Positions 37,545 through 46,718 of a stretch of 48,145 nt of DNA are shown in pieces. The DNA is from Flavobacteriales bacterium. GTDB lineage: Bacteria; Bacteroidota; Bacteroidia; Flavobacteriales_D; Parvicellaceae. A program made the position numbers and the translations under genes. Below the pieces are notes generated by a model. The model was not told the origin of the DNA. It worked only from the letters and a program-made list of their open reading frames with translations, and made no database searches. The stretch is from the NCBI GenBank assembly GCA_029243855.1, contig JAQWRG010000039.1:1-48145 (forward strand), read 5' to 3'. The number at the start of each line of letters is the position of its first letter. Position 1 is the stretch's first letter.

Positions 37545-38166
37545 GCAATGATGTATTATTTAACCTTTTATTATATTCTAAAAAAACATCTAATGGTTGC
37601 TGATTATTGTTATACCAAATTGCCCCTTGAATTATTAGTCCGTATAAATGATTGTTGTTCAATGAAAGTAAATTTTCTGCGCTTATGCCTCCGTAAAAAG
37701 CAATTTTTTTTGGATATGAAAAGATGATTTCTTTAATTTTATCATCATTGAATTTACTGTTAATAGTCTTAAGTTCTTCTGCATTTTTATATAACGGTCC
37801 AGCAAGTATGAAGTTGTAGTTGCTAATTTTTATACTTTTTAATTGTGATATGGAATGACAAGAAATGGTGCTTACTAATTTTTTTCTTAAAAATTTAGTA
37901 ATAGTAATAAACAACTTTGAAGCCTTGTTTTTTTTTGATGAATTAAACCCTTTTAAATCGTACTTATATACGAAACTAAAAAATTGATGTATAATTATTC
38001 TGTTGTGATATTCTTTAGGAATTTGATTAATGTAATTTTTAAAATGACTCTTTGAAAACTTAGGTTTTTTTAAATGCAATGTGTTAAGGCCATTTTCAAA
38101 TAATTTAATAACTATATAAATTTCACTATGAAATTTATCAGGCGTTGTCATTACCATTAACTCCAT
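37525..38166 (-). CDS. Thiamine phosphate synthase-like (ThiE/TenI) protein
   Basis: A 213-residue TIM-barrel protein of the ThiE/TenI group. Recognisable parts are LNTLHLKKPKFS, NRIIIHQFFSF, STISCHSISQLKSI, NFILAGPLYKNAEE and KKIAFYGGISAEN. In ThiE the GPI and GGI segments bind phosphate; here they are kept, but several family residues differ and no other thi genes are nearby, so true thiamine synthesis is uncertain. It may be the diverged form Bacteroidota carry. Alternative starts at Met4 or Met6 exist. It overlaps both neighbours (10 and 20 bases), so the cluster is translationally coupled. Confidence 0.75.
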   Translation of the reverse strand: MELMVMTTPDKFHSEIYIVIKLFENGLNTLHLKKPKFSKSHFKNYINQIPKEYHNRIIIHQFFSFVYKYDLKGFNSSKKNKASKLFITITKFLRKKLVSTISCHSISQLKSIKISNYNFILAGPLYKNAEELKTINSKFNDDKIKEIIFSYPKKIAFYGGISAENLLSLNNNHLYGLIIQGAIWYNNNQQPLDVFLEYNKRLNNTSLHVEKNN

Positions 38167-38891
38167 GCCACATCTTTTTTGAATTCAAACATTTGGTTGT
38201 AATGCTTTTCAATACTAGTTCCAACAACTACAATGTCAGCACCGCTTTTCCAGGCGCTTTCCAATTGTTGTTGATTACAAATACCGCCTCCAATAAATAA
38301 GGGCACTTCAGTTACTTCTTTTACTGCTTTCACAATGTTGGTTTGAACATTTCCATCAGCACCAGAACCAGTGTCTAGATATAAAAATTGTAAACCAAGA
38401 AGGGTTCCTGCTAAAGCAGTTGCAGCTGCAATATCTGGTTTATCTCTTGGGATGGGTAAGGATTCACTCATGTATACTGCTGAAGTCAATTTGTTGCTTT
38501 CAACCAAAATATAACCACAAGGCATAGTACAAACATTAGATTCTTTTACTTGTTGAGCTACCTTAACATGTTGCCCAATTAACAAATCAGGGTTTCTACC
38601 ACTTATTAAACTTAAAAACAACAAGCCATCTGCGTGATTTGATAATTGTAAATTGTTACCCGGGAAAATGATGACTTTTTTTGAAGTTAATTCTTTAATT
38701 TTTTTGACATATTCATTAAACATTCCATGATTTATTAAACTTCCTCCAACGAGAATAAAATCACAAGTTGATTTATTTACCATTAAAATAAAATCAGTAA
38801 TATCTTCTAGAGGTAATTTGTCAGGATCAATTAATATGGCCCACATTTTTTCACCTTCTTTTACTCTTTCTTTTATTTCAACGTCAATCAT
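38157..38891 (-). CDS. Geranylgeranylglyceryl/heptaprenylglyceryl phosphate synthase
   Basis: A 244-residue PcrB/GGGP synthase, TIM-barrel prenyltransferase that joins glycerol-1-phosphate to a polyprenyl diphosphate, the first committed step of archaeal-type ether lipids. Motifs are AILIDPDKL (phosphate/Mg site), DFILVGGSL, IIFPGNN, LFLSLISGRNPDLLIG, GYILVESN, LYLDTGSGADG, and FIGGGICNQQQLESAWKSGADIVVVGTSI. The bacterial enzymes of Bacteroidota belong to the GGGPS group II; the lipid product in this phylum is not fully known. Overlaps the next gene by 10 bases. Confidence 0.93.
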   Translation of the reverse strand: MIDVEIKERVKEGEKMWAILIDPDKLPLEDITDFILMVNKSTCDFILVGGSLINHGMFNEYVKKIKELTSKKVIIFPGNNLQLSNHADGLLFLSLISGRNPDLLIGQHVKVAQQVKESNVCTMPCGYILVESNKLTSAVYMSESLPIPRDKPDIAAATALAGTLLGLQFLYLDTGSGADGNVQTNIVKAVKEVTEVPLFIGGGICNQQQLESAWKSGADIVVVGTSIEKHYNQMFEFKKDVAWS

Positions 38892-38987
38892 TTATGTTTA
38901 TTCTTGGTAATTGGTATTAAACATTAATAAAGTATTATCGTAGTTTAATAAGTTTAATTTTGCCTTGAAAGATATATCATCGTGTTC

Positions 38988-39512
38988 TCATCTTACAATT
39001 ATTTGATCATTATTCTTTTCAACAAATAATTGTTTTTTATAATTGATTATTGGAATTCCATGAATTTTATATAAAACTTCTTTTGCACACCAAATTTCAG
39101 TTAAAAATCTGTTTTTTCCATATGATGAAAAATCTGTATTATTAATAAATTTGTGTTTAATGTTATAAAGGTTTCTATTGAAACTTTCTAAATCAATACC
39201 ACAGTAAAAATCGGCTATCATTATGGCAATTAAGTTTTTATGGTTGCTAATTGAAATGTGTTTTTTAGAACCTTTTAACATTGGCTTGCCAAAGCTATTT
39301 TGAGTTAATTCAATATTTTCATCCACCATTTTTTTTATTATGTGTCTGGTATTTAGTATTTGATTGACTCTATAATGACTCTTGTATGAACAAATGTTTG
39401 GGTGGTATTTAGGGAAAAGATTGAAAGCATCTTCATCTGAAGTTAAGTCAGTATCCGTTTCCCATAACTGATACTCATAGTTTATATTTTTATGAATTTT
39501 AACTAATGCCAA
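38988..39512 (-). CDS. 4'-phosphopantetheinyl transferase superfamily protein
   Basis: A 174-residue protein of the Sfp/AcpS type, which attaches phosphopantetheine to carrier proteins. The motifs CGIDLESFNRN (metal-binding Asp and Glu) and WCAKEVLYKIHG (W..KE) are both present, and SISNHKNLIAIMI provides the SxxH element. Rather short for the Sfp group (about 220) but in the range of Bacteroidota members. It lies 96 bases upstream of the GGGP synthase gene on the same strand; its carrier protein is unknown. Confidence 0.85.
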   Translation of the reverse strand: MALVKIHKNINYEYQLWETDTDLTSDEDAFNLFPKYHPNICSYKSHYRVNQILNTRHIIKKMVDENIELTQNSFGKPMLKGSKKHISISNHKNLIAIMIADFYCGIDLESFNRNLYNIKHKFINNTDFSSYGKNRFLTEIWCAKEVLYKIHGIPIINYKKQLFVEKNNDQIIVR

Positions 39513-39543
39513 GATTAATTATGCTTTGAAGGGTTAAAATTAT

Positions 39544-39551
39544 TAATTTTG
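39544..39551 (+). promoter_or_regulatory. -7 promoter element of the WG-repeat gene
   Basis: TAATTTTG is an exact TAnnTTTG match 18 bases before the ATG at 39570; a TTTG 15 bases upstream is closer than usual. Confidence 0.4.
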
Positions 39552-39569
39552 AGTTGTCTTTTGATAAAT

Positions 39570-40580
39570 ATGAAATACGTTTTCAAGTTTTACTTAGTTA
39601 TTTATTGTTTGTTGTTTTTTAATAATGCTGATGCTCAATTGTTGTATAAAATCAGTAATCAGGGAACACCCGGTTTTATAAACTCTAAAGGAAAACCTAT
39701 AAACACACCCGTTTGTCAATCTTTTGGAGAGTTTCATGAATCATTATCAAAATTTAAAAGTAATAACCTTTACGGTTTTATTGATTCTACTGGAAAAATT
39801 GTTATACCAGCAATTTATGAAAGAGCAACAAATTTTCAAGAAAGCTTATCCGCTGTTAAATTAAATGATAAATGGATGTACATCAATCAGCGTAATGAAA
39901 TTATTTTACAAGTTGATTGTAATTATGCATACGAATTTTCTAATGGTTTGGCAATGATTCAAAAAGGGTTGTATTATGGATATGTTGACGTTACTGGAAA
40001 GTTAATAGTGCCAGCAATTTATGAAAAGGCTCATTCTTTTTCTGAAGAATTAGCAAGTGTTAAAAAGAATGGAAAATGGGGGGTTATTGACACAAAAAAT
40101 GAGCAAATAATACCGTTTAAATATGCTCTAATTGGTCAGTTTTCTGAAGGTAGGTGTAATTTTCAAAACTCAAATGATTTGGGCTCAAAATGGGGCTATT
40201 TTGATTCTAAAGGCAAAATTATAATTCCTGCTACTTTTGATAAATGTTATCCTTTTTCTGAAGGAAGAGCTATTTTTAGAAAAGGGGCTTTTAAAGGAGG
40301 GAGTTATGGATTTATAGATTCTGTTGGTATGCAAGTTATTCCATCAATTTATGATGGAGCAATGAGTTTTTCAAATGGTTTAGCTAGTGTAGCTAAAGGT
40401 TTAGGTAAAGCTTCAAGTTATGGTTTCATTGATTCAACTGGGAAAGTTAAATTAAATTTTATTTTTTCAAGAGCTAAAAGCTTTAAACATAATTTGGCTT
40501 ATGTTAGAATTGGTGATTATAAAACAGGTGTTGAAGGATATATTAATGAAAAAGGAAAGTTTATTTGGAAAAAAAAATAA
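39570..40580 (+). CDS. Exported WG-repeat protein
   Basis: A 336-residue protein. Starting at ATG 39570 gives a signal peptide (MKYVFKFYLVIYCLLFF, ending NADAQ); a TTG seven codons upstream is unlikely. After it come about seven WG/KWG repeats with the pattern YGFIDSTGKIVIPAIYERA, FQESLSAV, KWGVIDTKNEQIIPFKY and similar, forming a beta-propeller-like or repeat scaffold. Such proteins are common in Bacteroidota, usually without known function. The folE gene starts 9 bases later on the same strand. Confidence 0.9.
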   Translation: MKYVFKFYLVIYCLLFFNNADAQLLYKISNQGTPGFINSKGKPINTPVCQSFGEFHESLSKFKSNNLYGFIDSTGKIVIPAIYERATNFQESLSAVKLNDKWMYINQRNEIILQVDCNYAYEFSNGLAMIQKGLYYGYVDVTGKLIVPAIYEKAHSFSEELASVKKNGKWGVIDTKNEQIIPFKYALIGQFSEGRCNFQNSNDLGSKWGYFDSKGKIIIPATFDKCYPFSEGRAIFRKGAFKGGSYGFIDSVGMQVIPSIYDGAMSFSNGLASVAKGLGKASSYGFIDSTGKVKLNFIFSRAKSFKHNLAYVRIGDYKTGVEGYINEKGKFIWKKK

Positions 40581-40589
40581 ATCAAAGTT

Positions 40590-41222
40590 ATGAGTGAGTG
40601 GAACAAAGTTAAAGAGGATATAGAGATTTTGAACAAATCAAAAAACGGGTCATCTTCTCAAGGTAAAAAGCAAAAAATTGCTTACCATTTCAAAAAAATT
40701 ATGGAAGTTTTAGATTTAGATCTCTCTGATGATAGTTTAATAGATACACCTGATAGGGTAGCAAAAATGTATGTTGACGAATTATTTTCTGGACTAAACA
40801 AAAATAATGAACCAGTCGTTTCAAAATTTGAAAATAGTTATAACTATAAGGGAATAATATTAGAAAAAAACATTCAATTGTATACCATGTGTGAGCATCA
40901 TTTTGTGCCTATTATTGGCAAAGCTCATGTTGCTTATATAGCTAATGAAAAAATAATAGGATTATCTAAAATAAATAGAATTGTTTCTTATTTTTCAAAA
41001 AGGCCACAGGTTCAAGAAAAACTTACGGTTCAAATAGTCAATTATTTAAAAAAAGTTCTTGAAACTGAAAATGTTGCATGCGTTATTGAAGCTCAACACT
41101 TATGTGTTAGCATGAGAGGAATTAAAGATGAAACAAGCCTTACAACAACTGCTGAATTTTCAGGTAAATTTTTAGAATCAACTGTGAAAAATGAATTTTT
41201 AACTTTACTTTCTTCTAAATAA
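40590..41222 (+). CDS. folE: GTP cyclohydrolase I
   Basis: Converts GTP to 7,8-dihydroneopterin triphosphate, the first step to folate. The 210 residues show TPDRVAKMYVDELFSGL, the zinc-ligand motif TMCEHHFVPIIGKAHVAY, GLSKINRIV, RPQVQEKLT and the late zinc cysteine in EAQHLCVSMRGIKDETSLTTT. Length and all three zinc ligands are intact. The stop TAA directly abuts the cysS ATG. Confidence 0.97.
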   Translation: MSEWNKVKEDIEILNKSKNGSSSQGKKQKIAYHFKKIMEVLDLDLSDDSLIDTPDRVAKMYVDELFSGLNKNNEPVVSKFENSYNYKGIILEKNIQLYTMCEHHFVPIIGKAHVAYIANEKIIGLSKINRIVSYFSKRPQVQEKLTVQIVNYLKKVLETENVACVIEAQHLCVSMRGIKDETSLTTTAEFSGKFLESTVKNEFLTLLSSK

Positions 41223-42698
41223 ATGGAAAAAGACATTAAAATATACAACTCTCTAACAGGGTCAAAAGATACTTTCATACCAATTAATAAAGAAACTATT
41301 GGGATTTATGTTTGTGGACCTACCGTATATAGTGAAGTACATTTAGGCAATTGTAGAACCTTTGTTTTTTTTGACACCCTTGTTAGATACTTTAACTTCC
41401 TCGGCTATAAGGTTAGGTATGTAAGGAATATCACTGATGTTGGTCATTTAGAAAATGATGCAGATGAAGGGGAAGATAAAATTTCTAAAAAAGCTAGAAT
41501 AGAGCAATTAGAACCTATGGAGATTGCTCAAAAGTATTCGAATGATTTTCATGATGTAATGAAATCATTTAATGCTTTGCCTCCAGATATTGAACCAACT
41601 GCTACAGGACATATTATTGAACAAATTAACATGATTGAAAAAATCATTGATAATGGTTTTGGTTATGTTGTGAACAACTCCGTTTATTTTAATGTCAATA
41701 AATACATCAGTCAAGGTTATAATTACGGTGAACTAAGCGGTAGACAAGTAGATGAACTAATTGCTGGTTCAAGAAGTTTAGATGGGCAATCCGATAAAAA
41801 ATCACCAAATGATTTTGCATTATGGAAAAAAGCGGATTCATCTCACATCATGCAATGGGACTCACCTTGGGGTAAAGGGTTCCCTGGTTGGCATTTAGAA
41901 TGTTCTGCAATGAGTGCTAAATATTTAGGGTCAAGTTTTGACATCCACGGTGGAGGAATGGATTTAAAATTTCCTCATCATGAATGTGAAATTGCTCAAG
42001 GAATTGGTGCAGGATCAACTAAGCCCGTCAACTATTGGATGCATGGAAATATGTTGACATTAAATGGTAAGAGAATGTCTAAAACAACAGGCAATACCAT
42101 TCTTCCAAAAGAACTCTTTAGTGGTAATTCCCCATTACTAGATAAAGCATTTTCACCTGCAGTTGTTCGGTTTTTTATGATGCAATCTCATTACAGAGGC
42201 GTGCTTGATTTTTCAAATGAAGCCTTAATGGCTTCTGAAAAAGGCTATAAAAAATTAATGGAAGCATTAAATAATCTTACAAAATTTGATCACAACCAAA
42301 AAGATGTTGATTTGCCTTTGAGTGATAAAATTCAATCTATTTGTAATTCATGCTACAAGAACATGAAAGATGATTTTAATACGCCTAAAGTTATTGCTAA
42401 TTTATTTGAGTTGGTTTCAATAATTAATAGTAATAGGTTAAATACTATAGATTCTAAAACTTATAGTTATTTATTAAATACAATGAATGGATTCATTGAA
42501 AATGTTCTTGGGTTAGAGTTGGTTGGGCCTGAAAATGCCCATCTTACAGAAGAATTAATTAAAATGGTTATTAAACTAAGAGCTGATGCTAAAACTAATA
42601 AAGATTATGCTCTGTCTGATAAAATTAGAGATCAACTTACAAGTCTTGGAATCACCATTAAGGATGGGAAAGATGGTACAACTTTTGCTGTGAAATAA
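41223..42698 (+). CDS. cysS: Cysteinyl-tRNA synthetase
   Basis: Class I synthetase that charges tRNA-Cys. The 491-residue protein has the HIGH-type motif [13 protein letters not shown], zinc ligands (CGPTVY and later [22 protein letters not shown]), [13 protein letters not shown], and KMSKS-type [10 protein letters not shown]. The ATG follows the folE stop with no gap (41222/41223), so folE and cysS are translationally coupled. Confidence 0.97.
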   Translation: MEKDIKIYNSLTGSKDTFIPINKETIGIYVCGPTVYSEVHLGNCRTFVFFDTLVRYFNFLGYKVRYVRNITDVGHLENDADEGEDKISKKARIEQLEPMEIAQKYSNDFHDVMKSFNALPPDIEPTATGHIIEQINMIEKIIDNGFGYVVNNSVYFNVNKYISQGYNYGELSGRQVDELIAGSRSLDGQSDKKSPNDFALWKKADSSHIMQWDSPWGKGFPGWHLECSAMSAKYLGSSFDIHGGGMDLKFPHHECEIAQGIGAGSTKPVNYWMHGNMLTLNGKRMSKTTGNTILPKELFSGNSPLLDKAFSPAVVRFFMMQSHYRGVLDFSNEALMASEKGYKKLMEALNNLTKFDHNQKDVDLPLSDKIQSICNSCYKNMKDDFNTPKVIANLFELVSIINSNRLNTIDSKTYSYLLNTMNGFIENVLGLELVGPENAHLTEELIKMVIKLRADAKTNKDYALSDKIRDQLTSLGITIKDGKDGTTFAVK

Positions 42699-42700
42699 GC

Positions 42701-44245
42701 ATGAAATTTTTTGTTAAATATATCATATTATTGTTTTTCCCATTGTGTTTTTCGGCTCAAAAAATTGAAAATATATTTGGCGATAAAACAGAGATATATT
42801 TTAGTTTTGATTTTAATAGTAAATCTAAAATGGATATGGTTTCTAAACTTATTTCCATTGATCACAAATCTTCTAAGGAAAAAATTTATGCTTATGCCAA
42901 TAAAACAGAATTTTCAGAATTTTTAAAACTTGAAATTGATTATAAAATTGAGGAAGAAGCTATCTATAAGCCTAATAATTCAACAAGATCCACATGGGAC
43001 TATTATCCGTCTTATGCTGAATATGAATCTATGATGCAAGCTTTTGCAGATTCATTTCCTTCAATTTGTCAACTGCATAATTTAGGAACATTAAGTTCAG
43101 GGCATAAGATTTTAGCCGTTCAAATTTCAGATAATGTTGGCTTAGATGAAAATGAGCCCTCCTTTTTATACACCTCTTCCATGCACGGTAATGAATTAAC
43201 TGGATATGTGTTAATGCTTAGACTTATAGATGAAATACTTAATGGGTATGGAACTAATAATTCCTATACATATTTAGTCAATGAAGTTGATATTTGGATT
43301 AATCCATTAGCTAATCCTGATGGAGCATATGCTTCAGGTAATAATTCTGTTTCTGGTGCGACTAGGAATAACGCTAATTCAGTTGATTTAAATCGGAATT
43401 ATCCAGATATAATTGATGGACCCAATCCAGACGGTAATTCTTGGCAACAAGAAACTGTAATTTTTTTAGACTTAGCTGATTCAGTACATTTTAATTTGTC
43501 TTGTAATTTACACACTGGAGCAGAAGTGTTTAATTATCCTTGGGATAGATGGAGCAACTTAGCTGCTGATGATGATTGGTAGCAATATGTTTCTGCTCAA
43601 TATGCCGATTCTGCACAGGACAATTCTTCAAATGGATATTTTAACGACTTAAATAATGGAATTACAAATGGATGGGATTGGTATGAAATAAATGGGGGAA
43701 GGCAAGATTTCATGAATTACTTTAAGTTTTGTAGAGAAGCTACTTTAGAATTGTCATCTAATAAAATTCCTCCTGGAAGTTTATTGCCCTATTATTGGAA
43801 TGCAAATGCTCCTTCATTAGTTAATTACATTGAACAATCTACTTATGGTTTAAGAGGTGTTATTACGGATAGTATAACTGGTGTTCCTCTTGAAGCTAAA
43901 GTTGAAATAATTGGATTTGATGTTGATAGTTCTCATGTGTATTCTGACCTTCCTATTGGTAATTACCATCGCTATTTAATACAGGGTAATTATCAGGTTA
44001 CATATAGTAAATCTGGGTACAAATCCAAGACTATAAGTGTGGCAATAATCGATGGTTCACCAACCTACTTAGATATACAATTATCTAATATTAACAATAG
44101 TGTTGGGATAGAATTTCAAGAAAATCCCAAAACTATTGTAAATTCGTCCGACATTTTAGGAAGAAGTGTATCTAACAAAAAAAATATTATCATTATAAAT
44201 ACTTATAGTGATGGTTCGATTGAAAAGAAAATAATTATTGAATAA
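42701..44245 (+). pseudogene. M14 zinc carboxypeptidase interrupted by an in-frame amber stop
   Basis: An exported metallocarboxypeptidase reading frame of about 514 codons, open from ATG 42701 to TAA 44245 in one frame except for a TAG at 43580-43582 (codon 294). The first part has a signal peptide (residues 1-19), the zinc ligands His162 and Glu165 in SMHGNELTG, NRNYPD and His in NLHTGAEVFNYPWD. After the stop the same frame continues QYVSAQYADSAQ, NGWDWYEINGGRQD, and ATLELS, which contains the catalytic Glu (Glu350), followed by a carboxypeptidase-regulatory domain and a tail that may be a degenerate T9SS sorting region. A truncated product would lack the catalytic Glu. A single base change, a sequencing error or read-through are all possible. 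Confidence 0.85.
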
Positions 44246-44258
44246 ATTTAAAATTAAA

Positions 44259-45470
44259 ATGAAAAAACAACTATTAGCTTTCGCGTTAATTGCGATTACA
44301 TCAACTTTTTTCGCTCAAGAAAAAATTTCAAATAAAAAAGACGGTAAGTATGAATTTACTGTACTCAAAGATTTAGAAGCAACAAGTGTGAAAAGTCAAG
44401 ACCGAACAGGTACATGTTGGAGTTGGTCGGCTTTATCTTTTATGGAGTCTGAAGTAATTAGAATGGGTGGTCCTAAAGTTGATTTGTCGCCAATGTATAT
44501 TGTTCGTAATGCCTACATAGGAAAAGGAGTTAATTACCTTAGAATGTATGGAAATTTCAATTTTGGACCTGGTGGTGCATTTCATGATATTCCTTGGGTA
44601 ATTAAAAGACATGGAATTGTTCCAATTAAAGCTTATGAAGGCTTTGAATATGGAGAGCAAACACACAATCATTCAGAAATGAATGGTATGTTGGAAGCCA
44701 TGTTGAAAGTTTTAAAGGGTAAGCCTCAAAAAGATAAATTAACACCAAATTGGAAAACCGCTTATACAGGTGTAGTTGATGCCTATTTAGGAGATTTACC
44801 TGATAATACAGAAGATTTTAAATTTAACTTTGAAGGCAAGGAGTATACACCAAATTCGTTTGCTGACTTTTTAGGACTAAATATGGACGATTATATTTCG
44901 TTGACTTCTTATACTCATCATCCTTTTTATTCTTCTTTTATGTTAGAAGTTCCTGATAATTGGGCTATGCAACAATGTTACAACGTTCCTTTAGATGAAT
45001 TTATGAGCGTTATGGAAAATGCTATAAATGATGGTTATTCATTCGCATGGGGAGCAGACGTTTCTGAAAAAGGATTTTCATTCAGAGACGGTTTAGCAAT
45101 TGTTCCAGCTGACGAATCAACTATAAAGTCAAAAGGAAGAGATAACAAGCATTTTAGTGATGCTGGGGCTGAAAAAATTGCCAATTGTTTTGACGAACCG
45201 GTTGAAGAAAAAGTAATTACTCAAGAAATTAGACAAGAAGGGTATGATTCTCAAACTACAACTGATGATCATGGAATGCACATTACTGGTTTAGTTAAAG
45301 ACCAAAAAGGAACTAAATATTTTATAGTTAAAAATTCATGGGGAGACGATAGAAACGATTGTGATGGATATTTTTATGCATCTTTTCCTTATGTTAAATA
45401 CAAAACTATGAACATCATGATTCATAAAGATGCCTTATCTAAAGATTTAAAAAAGAAATTAGGTCTTTAA
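44259..45470 (+). CDS. C1 papain-family peptidase (bleomycin hydrolase/PepC-like)
   Basis: A 403-residue cysteine peptidase. Start at ATG 44259 gives the signal peptide MKKQLLAFALIAITSTFFAQ. The catalytic triad is Cys in RTGTCWSWSALSF, His in DHGMHITGLVKDQ and Asn in FIVKNSWGDDRNDCDGYFY. The order and distances fit bleomycin hydrolase/aminopeptidase C (family C1B), but the protein is exported rather than cytoplasmic. Function is likely peptide degradation in the periplasm or outside. It begins 13 bases after the M14 frame; yidD follows 11 bases on. Confidence 0.9.
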   Translation: MKKQLLAFALIAITSTFFAQEKISNKKDGKYEFTVLKDLEATSVKSQDRTGTCWSWSALSFMESEVIRMGGPKVDLSPMYIVRNAYIGKGVNYLRMYGNFNFGPGGAFHDIPWVIKRHGIVPIKAYEGFEYGEQTHNHSEMNGMLEAMLKVLKGKPQKDKLTPNWKTAYTGVVDAYLGDLPDNTEDFKFNFEGKEYTPNSFADFLGLNMDDYISLTSYTHHPFYSSFMLEVPDNWAMQQCYNVPLDEFMSVMENAINDGYSFAWGADVSEKGFSFRDGLAIVPADESTIKSKGRDNKHFSDAGAEKIANCFDEPVEEKVITQEIRQEGYDSQTTTDDHGMHITGLVKDQKGTKYFIVKNSWGDDRNDCDGYFYASFPYVKYKTMNIMIHKDALSKDLKKKLGL

Positions 45471-45481
45471 ATTGAACCTTA

Positions 45482-45706
45482 ATGAAGCATGTATTTATTT
45501 TTTTGATTAGAGTTTATCAAAAAGTAATATCTCCTTTATTTCCAGGTTCTTGCAGGTATACTCCTACATGTTCTCACTATAGTATTGAGTCAATAGAAAA
45601 ATTTGGTGCTATAAAAGGTATATATTTAGGATTTAAAAGAATAATTAAGTGTAATCCTTGGGGCGGTCATGGTTACGATCCTGTTCCTGAAAAAGATAAA
45701 GTTTAA
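45482..45706 (+). CDS. yidD: Membrane protein insertion efficiency factor
   Basis: A 74-residue YidD protein that helps YidC insert membrane proteins. The amphipathic N-terminus ([20 protein letters not shown]) and the conserved [22 protein letters not shown] and [17 protein letters not shown] match the family fully. The next start codon lies 4 bases after its stop. Confidence 0.96.
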   Translation: MKHVFIFLIRVYQKVISPLFPGSCRYTPTCSHYSIESIEKFGAIKGIYLGFKRIIKCNPWGGHGYDPVPEKDKV

Positions 45707-45710
45707 TAGA

Positions 45711-46718
45711 ATGCTCAAAATAGATATGCATACTCATATTATGCCCAAAAACTTACCTGACTGGGAAAAGAAATTTGGATATGATGGGTTTATAAGGCTT
45801 GATCATCACAGAAAAGGCTGGGCAAGGATGATGCAAGGAGATAAGTTTTTTCGTGAAATCAATGAAAACTGTTGGGATCCCACAGTAAGAATTGAAGAAT
45901 ACAAAGCTTTTAATACCTCAGTTCAGGTAGTGTGTACCATCCCAGTATTGTTTGCTTATTTTGCAAAACCAGAACATGGTCTTGAAGTAGCTGAGTTTCT
46001 TAACGATGATTTAGCTGAATTAGTTAAAAAACATCCAAAAAACTACATTGGCTTAGGGACCTTACCAATGCAAGATCCAGAATTAGCTGTCAAAGAATTG
46101 CATAGAATAAAAGAAATTGGTCTTGTAGGGATTCAAATCGGTTCAAACATTGAAAATAAGAACCTTCATGAACCTGAATTTTATCCAGTTTGGGAAGCTT
46201 GTGAAAAACTTGGATTAGCTGTAATGGTTCATCCATGGAACATGATGGGTGCAGAAAGTATGGGACGTTATTGGCTGCCATGGTTAGTTGGAATGCCTGC
46301 GGAGACATCTAGGGCAATGTGCTCTATGATTTTCGGTGGCATTTTTGATAAGTTCCCTAAATTAAGAGTTAATTTTTGTCATGCTAGTGGTTCATTTATG
46401 GCTACTTTAGGTAGAATTGAGCATGGTTTTAATTGTAGACCAGATTTAGTAGCTATAGACAATCCAATAAACCCAAGAGAATATTGTGGTAAATATTGGG
46501 TCGATTGCATTACGCACGATCCACTTATGTTGGAATACATCTTAAAAATGCAAGGCTCTAAAAGAGTAACTTTAGGAAGTGATTATCCTTTTCCATTAGG
46601 TGATTTAGAAATTGGGGCATTCATTGAAGAAATGAAATTAGAAAGCAGTGTTGTAGATGATATTTTTTGCAACAGCACATTGGAGTGGCTAGATTTAAAA
46701 AAAGAACAATTTATATAA
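45711..46718 (+). CDS. Amidohydrolase-2 family decarboxylase (ACMSD-like)
   Basis: A 335-residue metal-dependent decarboxylase resembling 2-amino-3-carboxymuconate-6-semialdehyde decarboxylase of the tryptophan/kynurenine route. Starting at ATG 45711 gives MLKIDMHTHIMPKNLPDW with the zinc-binding HTH motif; the frame open upstream overlaps yidD and is not conserved. Other family features: VMVHPWNMMGAESMGRYWL with the metal-binding His, NFCHASGSF, and LGSDYPFPLGDLE with the conserved Asp. No other kynurenine-pathway gene is nearby. It overlaps the next gene start by one base (TAATG). Confidence 0.88.
   Translation: MLKIDMHTHIMPKNLPDWEKKFGYDGFIRLDHHRKGWARMMQGDKFFREINENCWDPTVRIEEYKAFNTSVQVVCTIPVLFAYFAKPEHGLEVAEFLNDDLAELVKKHPKNYIGLGTLPMQDPELAVKELHRIKEIGLVGIQIGSNIENKNLHEPEFYPVWEACEKLGLAVMVHPWNMMGAESMGRYWLPWLVGMPAETSRAMCSMIFGGIFDKFPKLRVNFCHASGSFMATLGRIEHGFNCRPDLVAIDNPINPREYCGKYWVDCITHDPLMLEYILKMQGSKRVTLGSDYPFPLGDLEIGAFIEEMKLESSVVDDIFCNSTLEWLDLKKEQFI

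Noticed and set aside
43712-44245. Independent small gene after the M14 frame
   Set aside because: It is in the same frame as the upstream carboxypeptidase with conserved family sequence before its first Met, so it is the tail of one interrupted gene.
45669-45710. Longer start for the ACMSD-like protein
   Set aside because: Overlaps the end of yidD in another frame and is not conserved; MLKIDMHTHI at 45711 is the family start.
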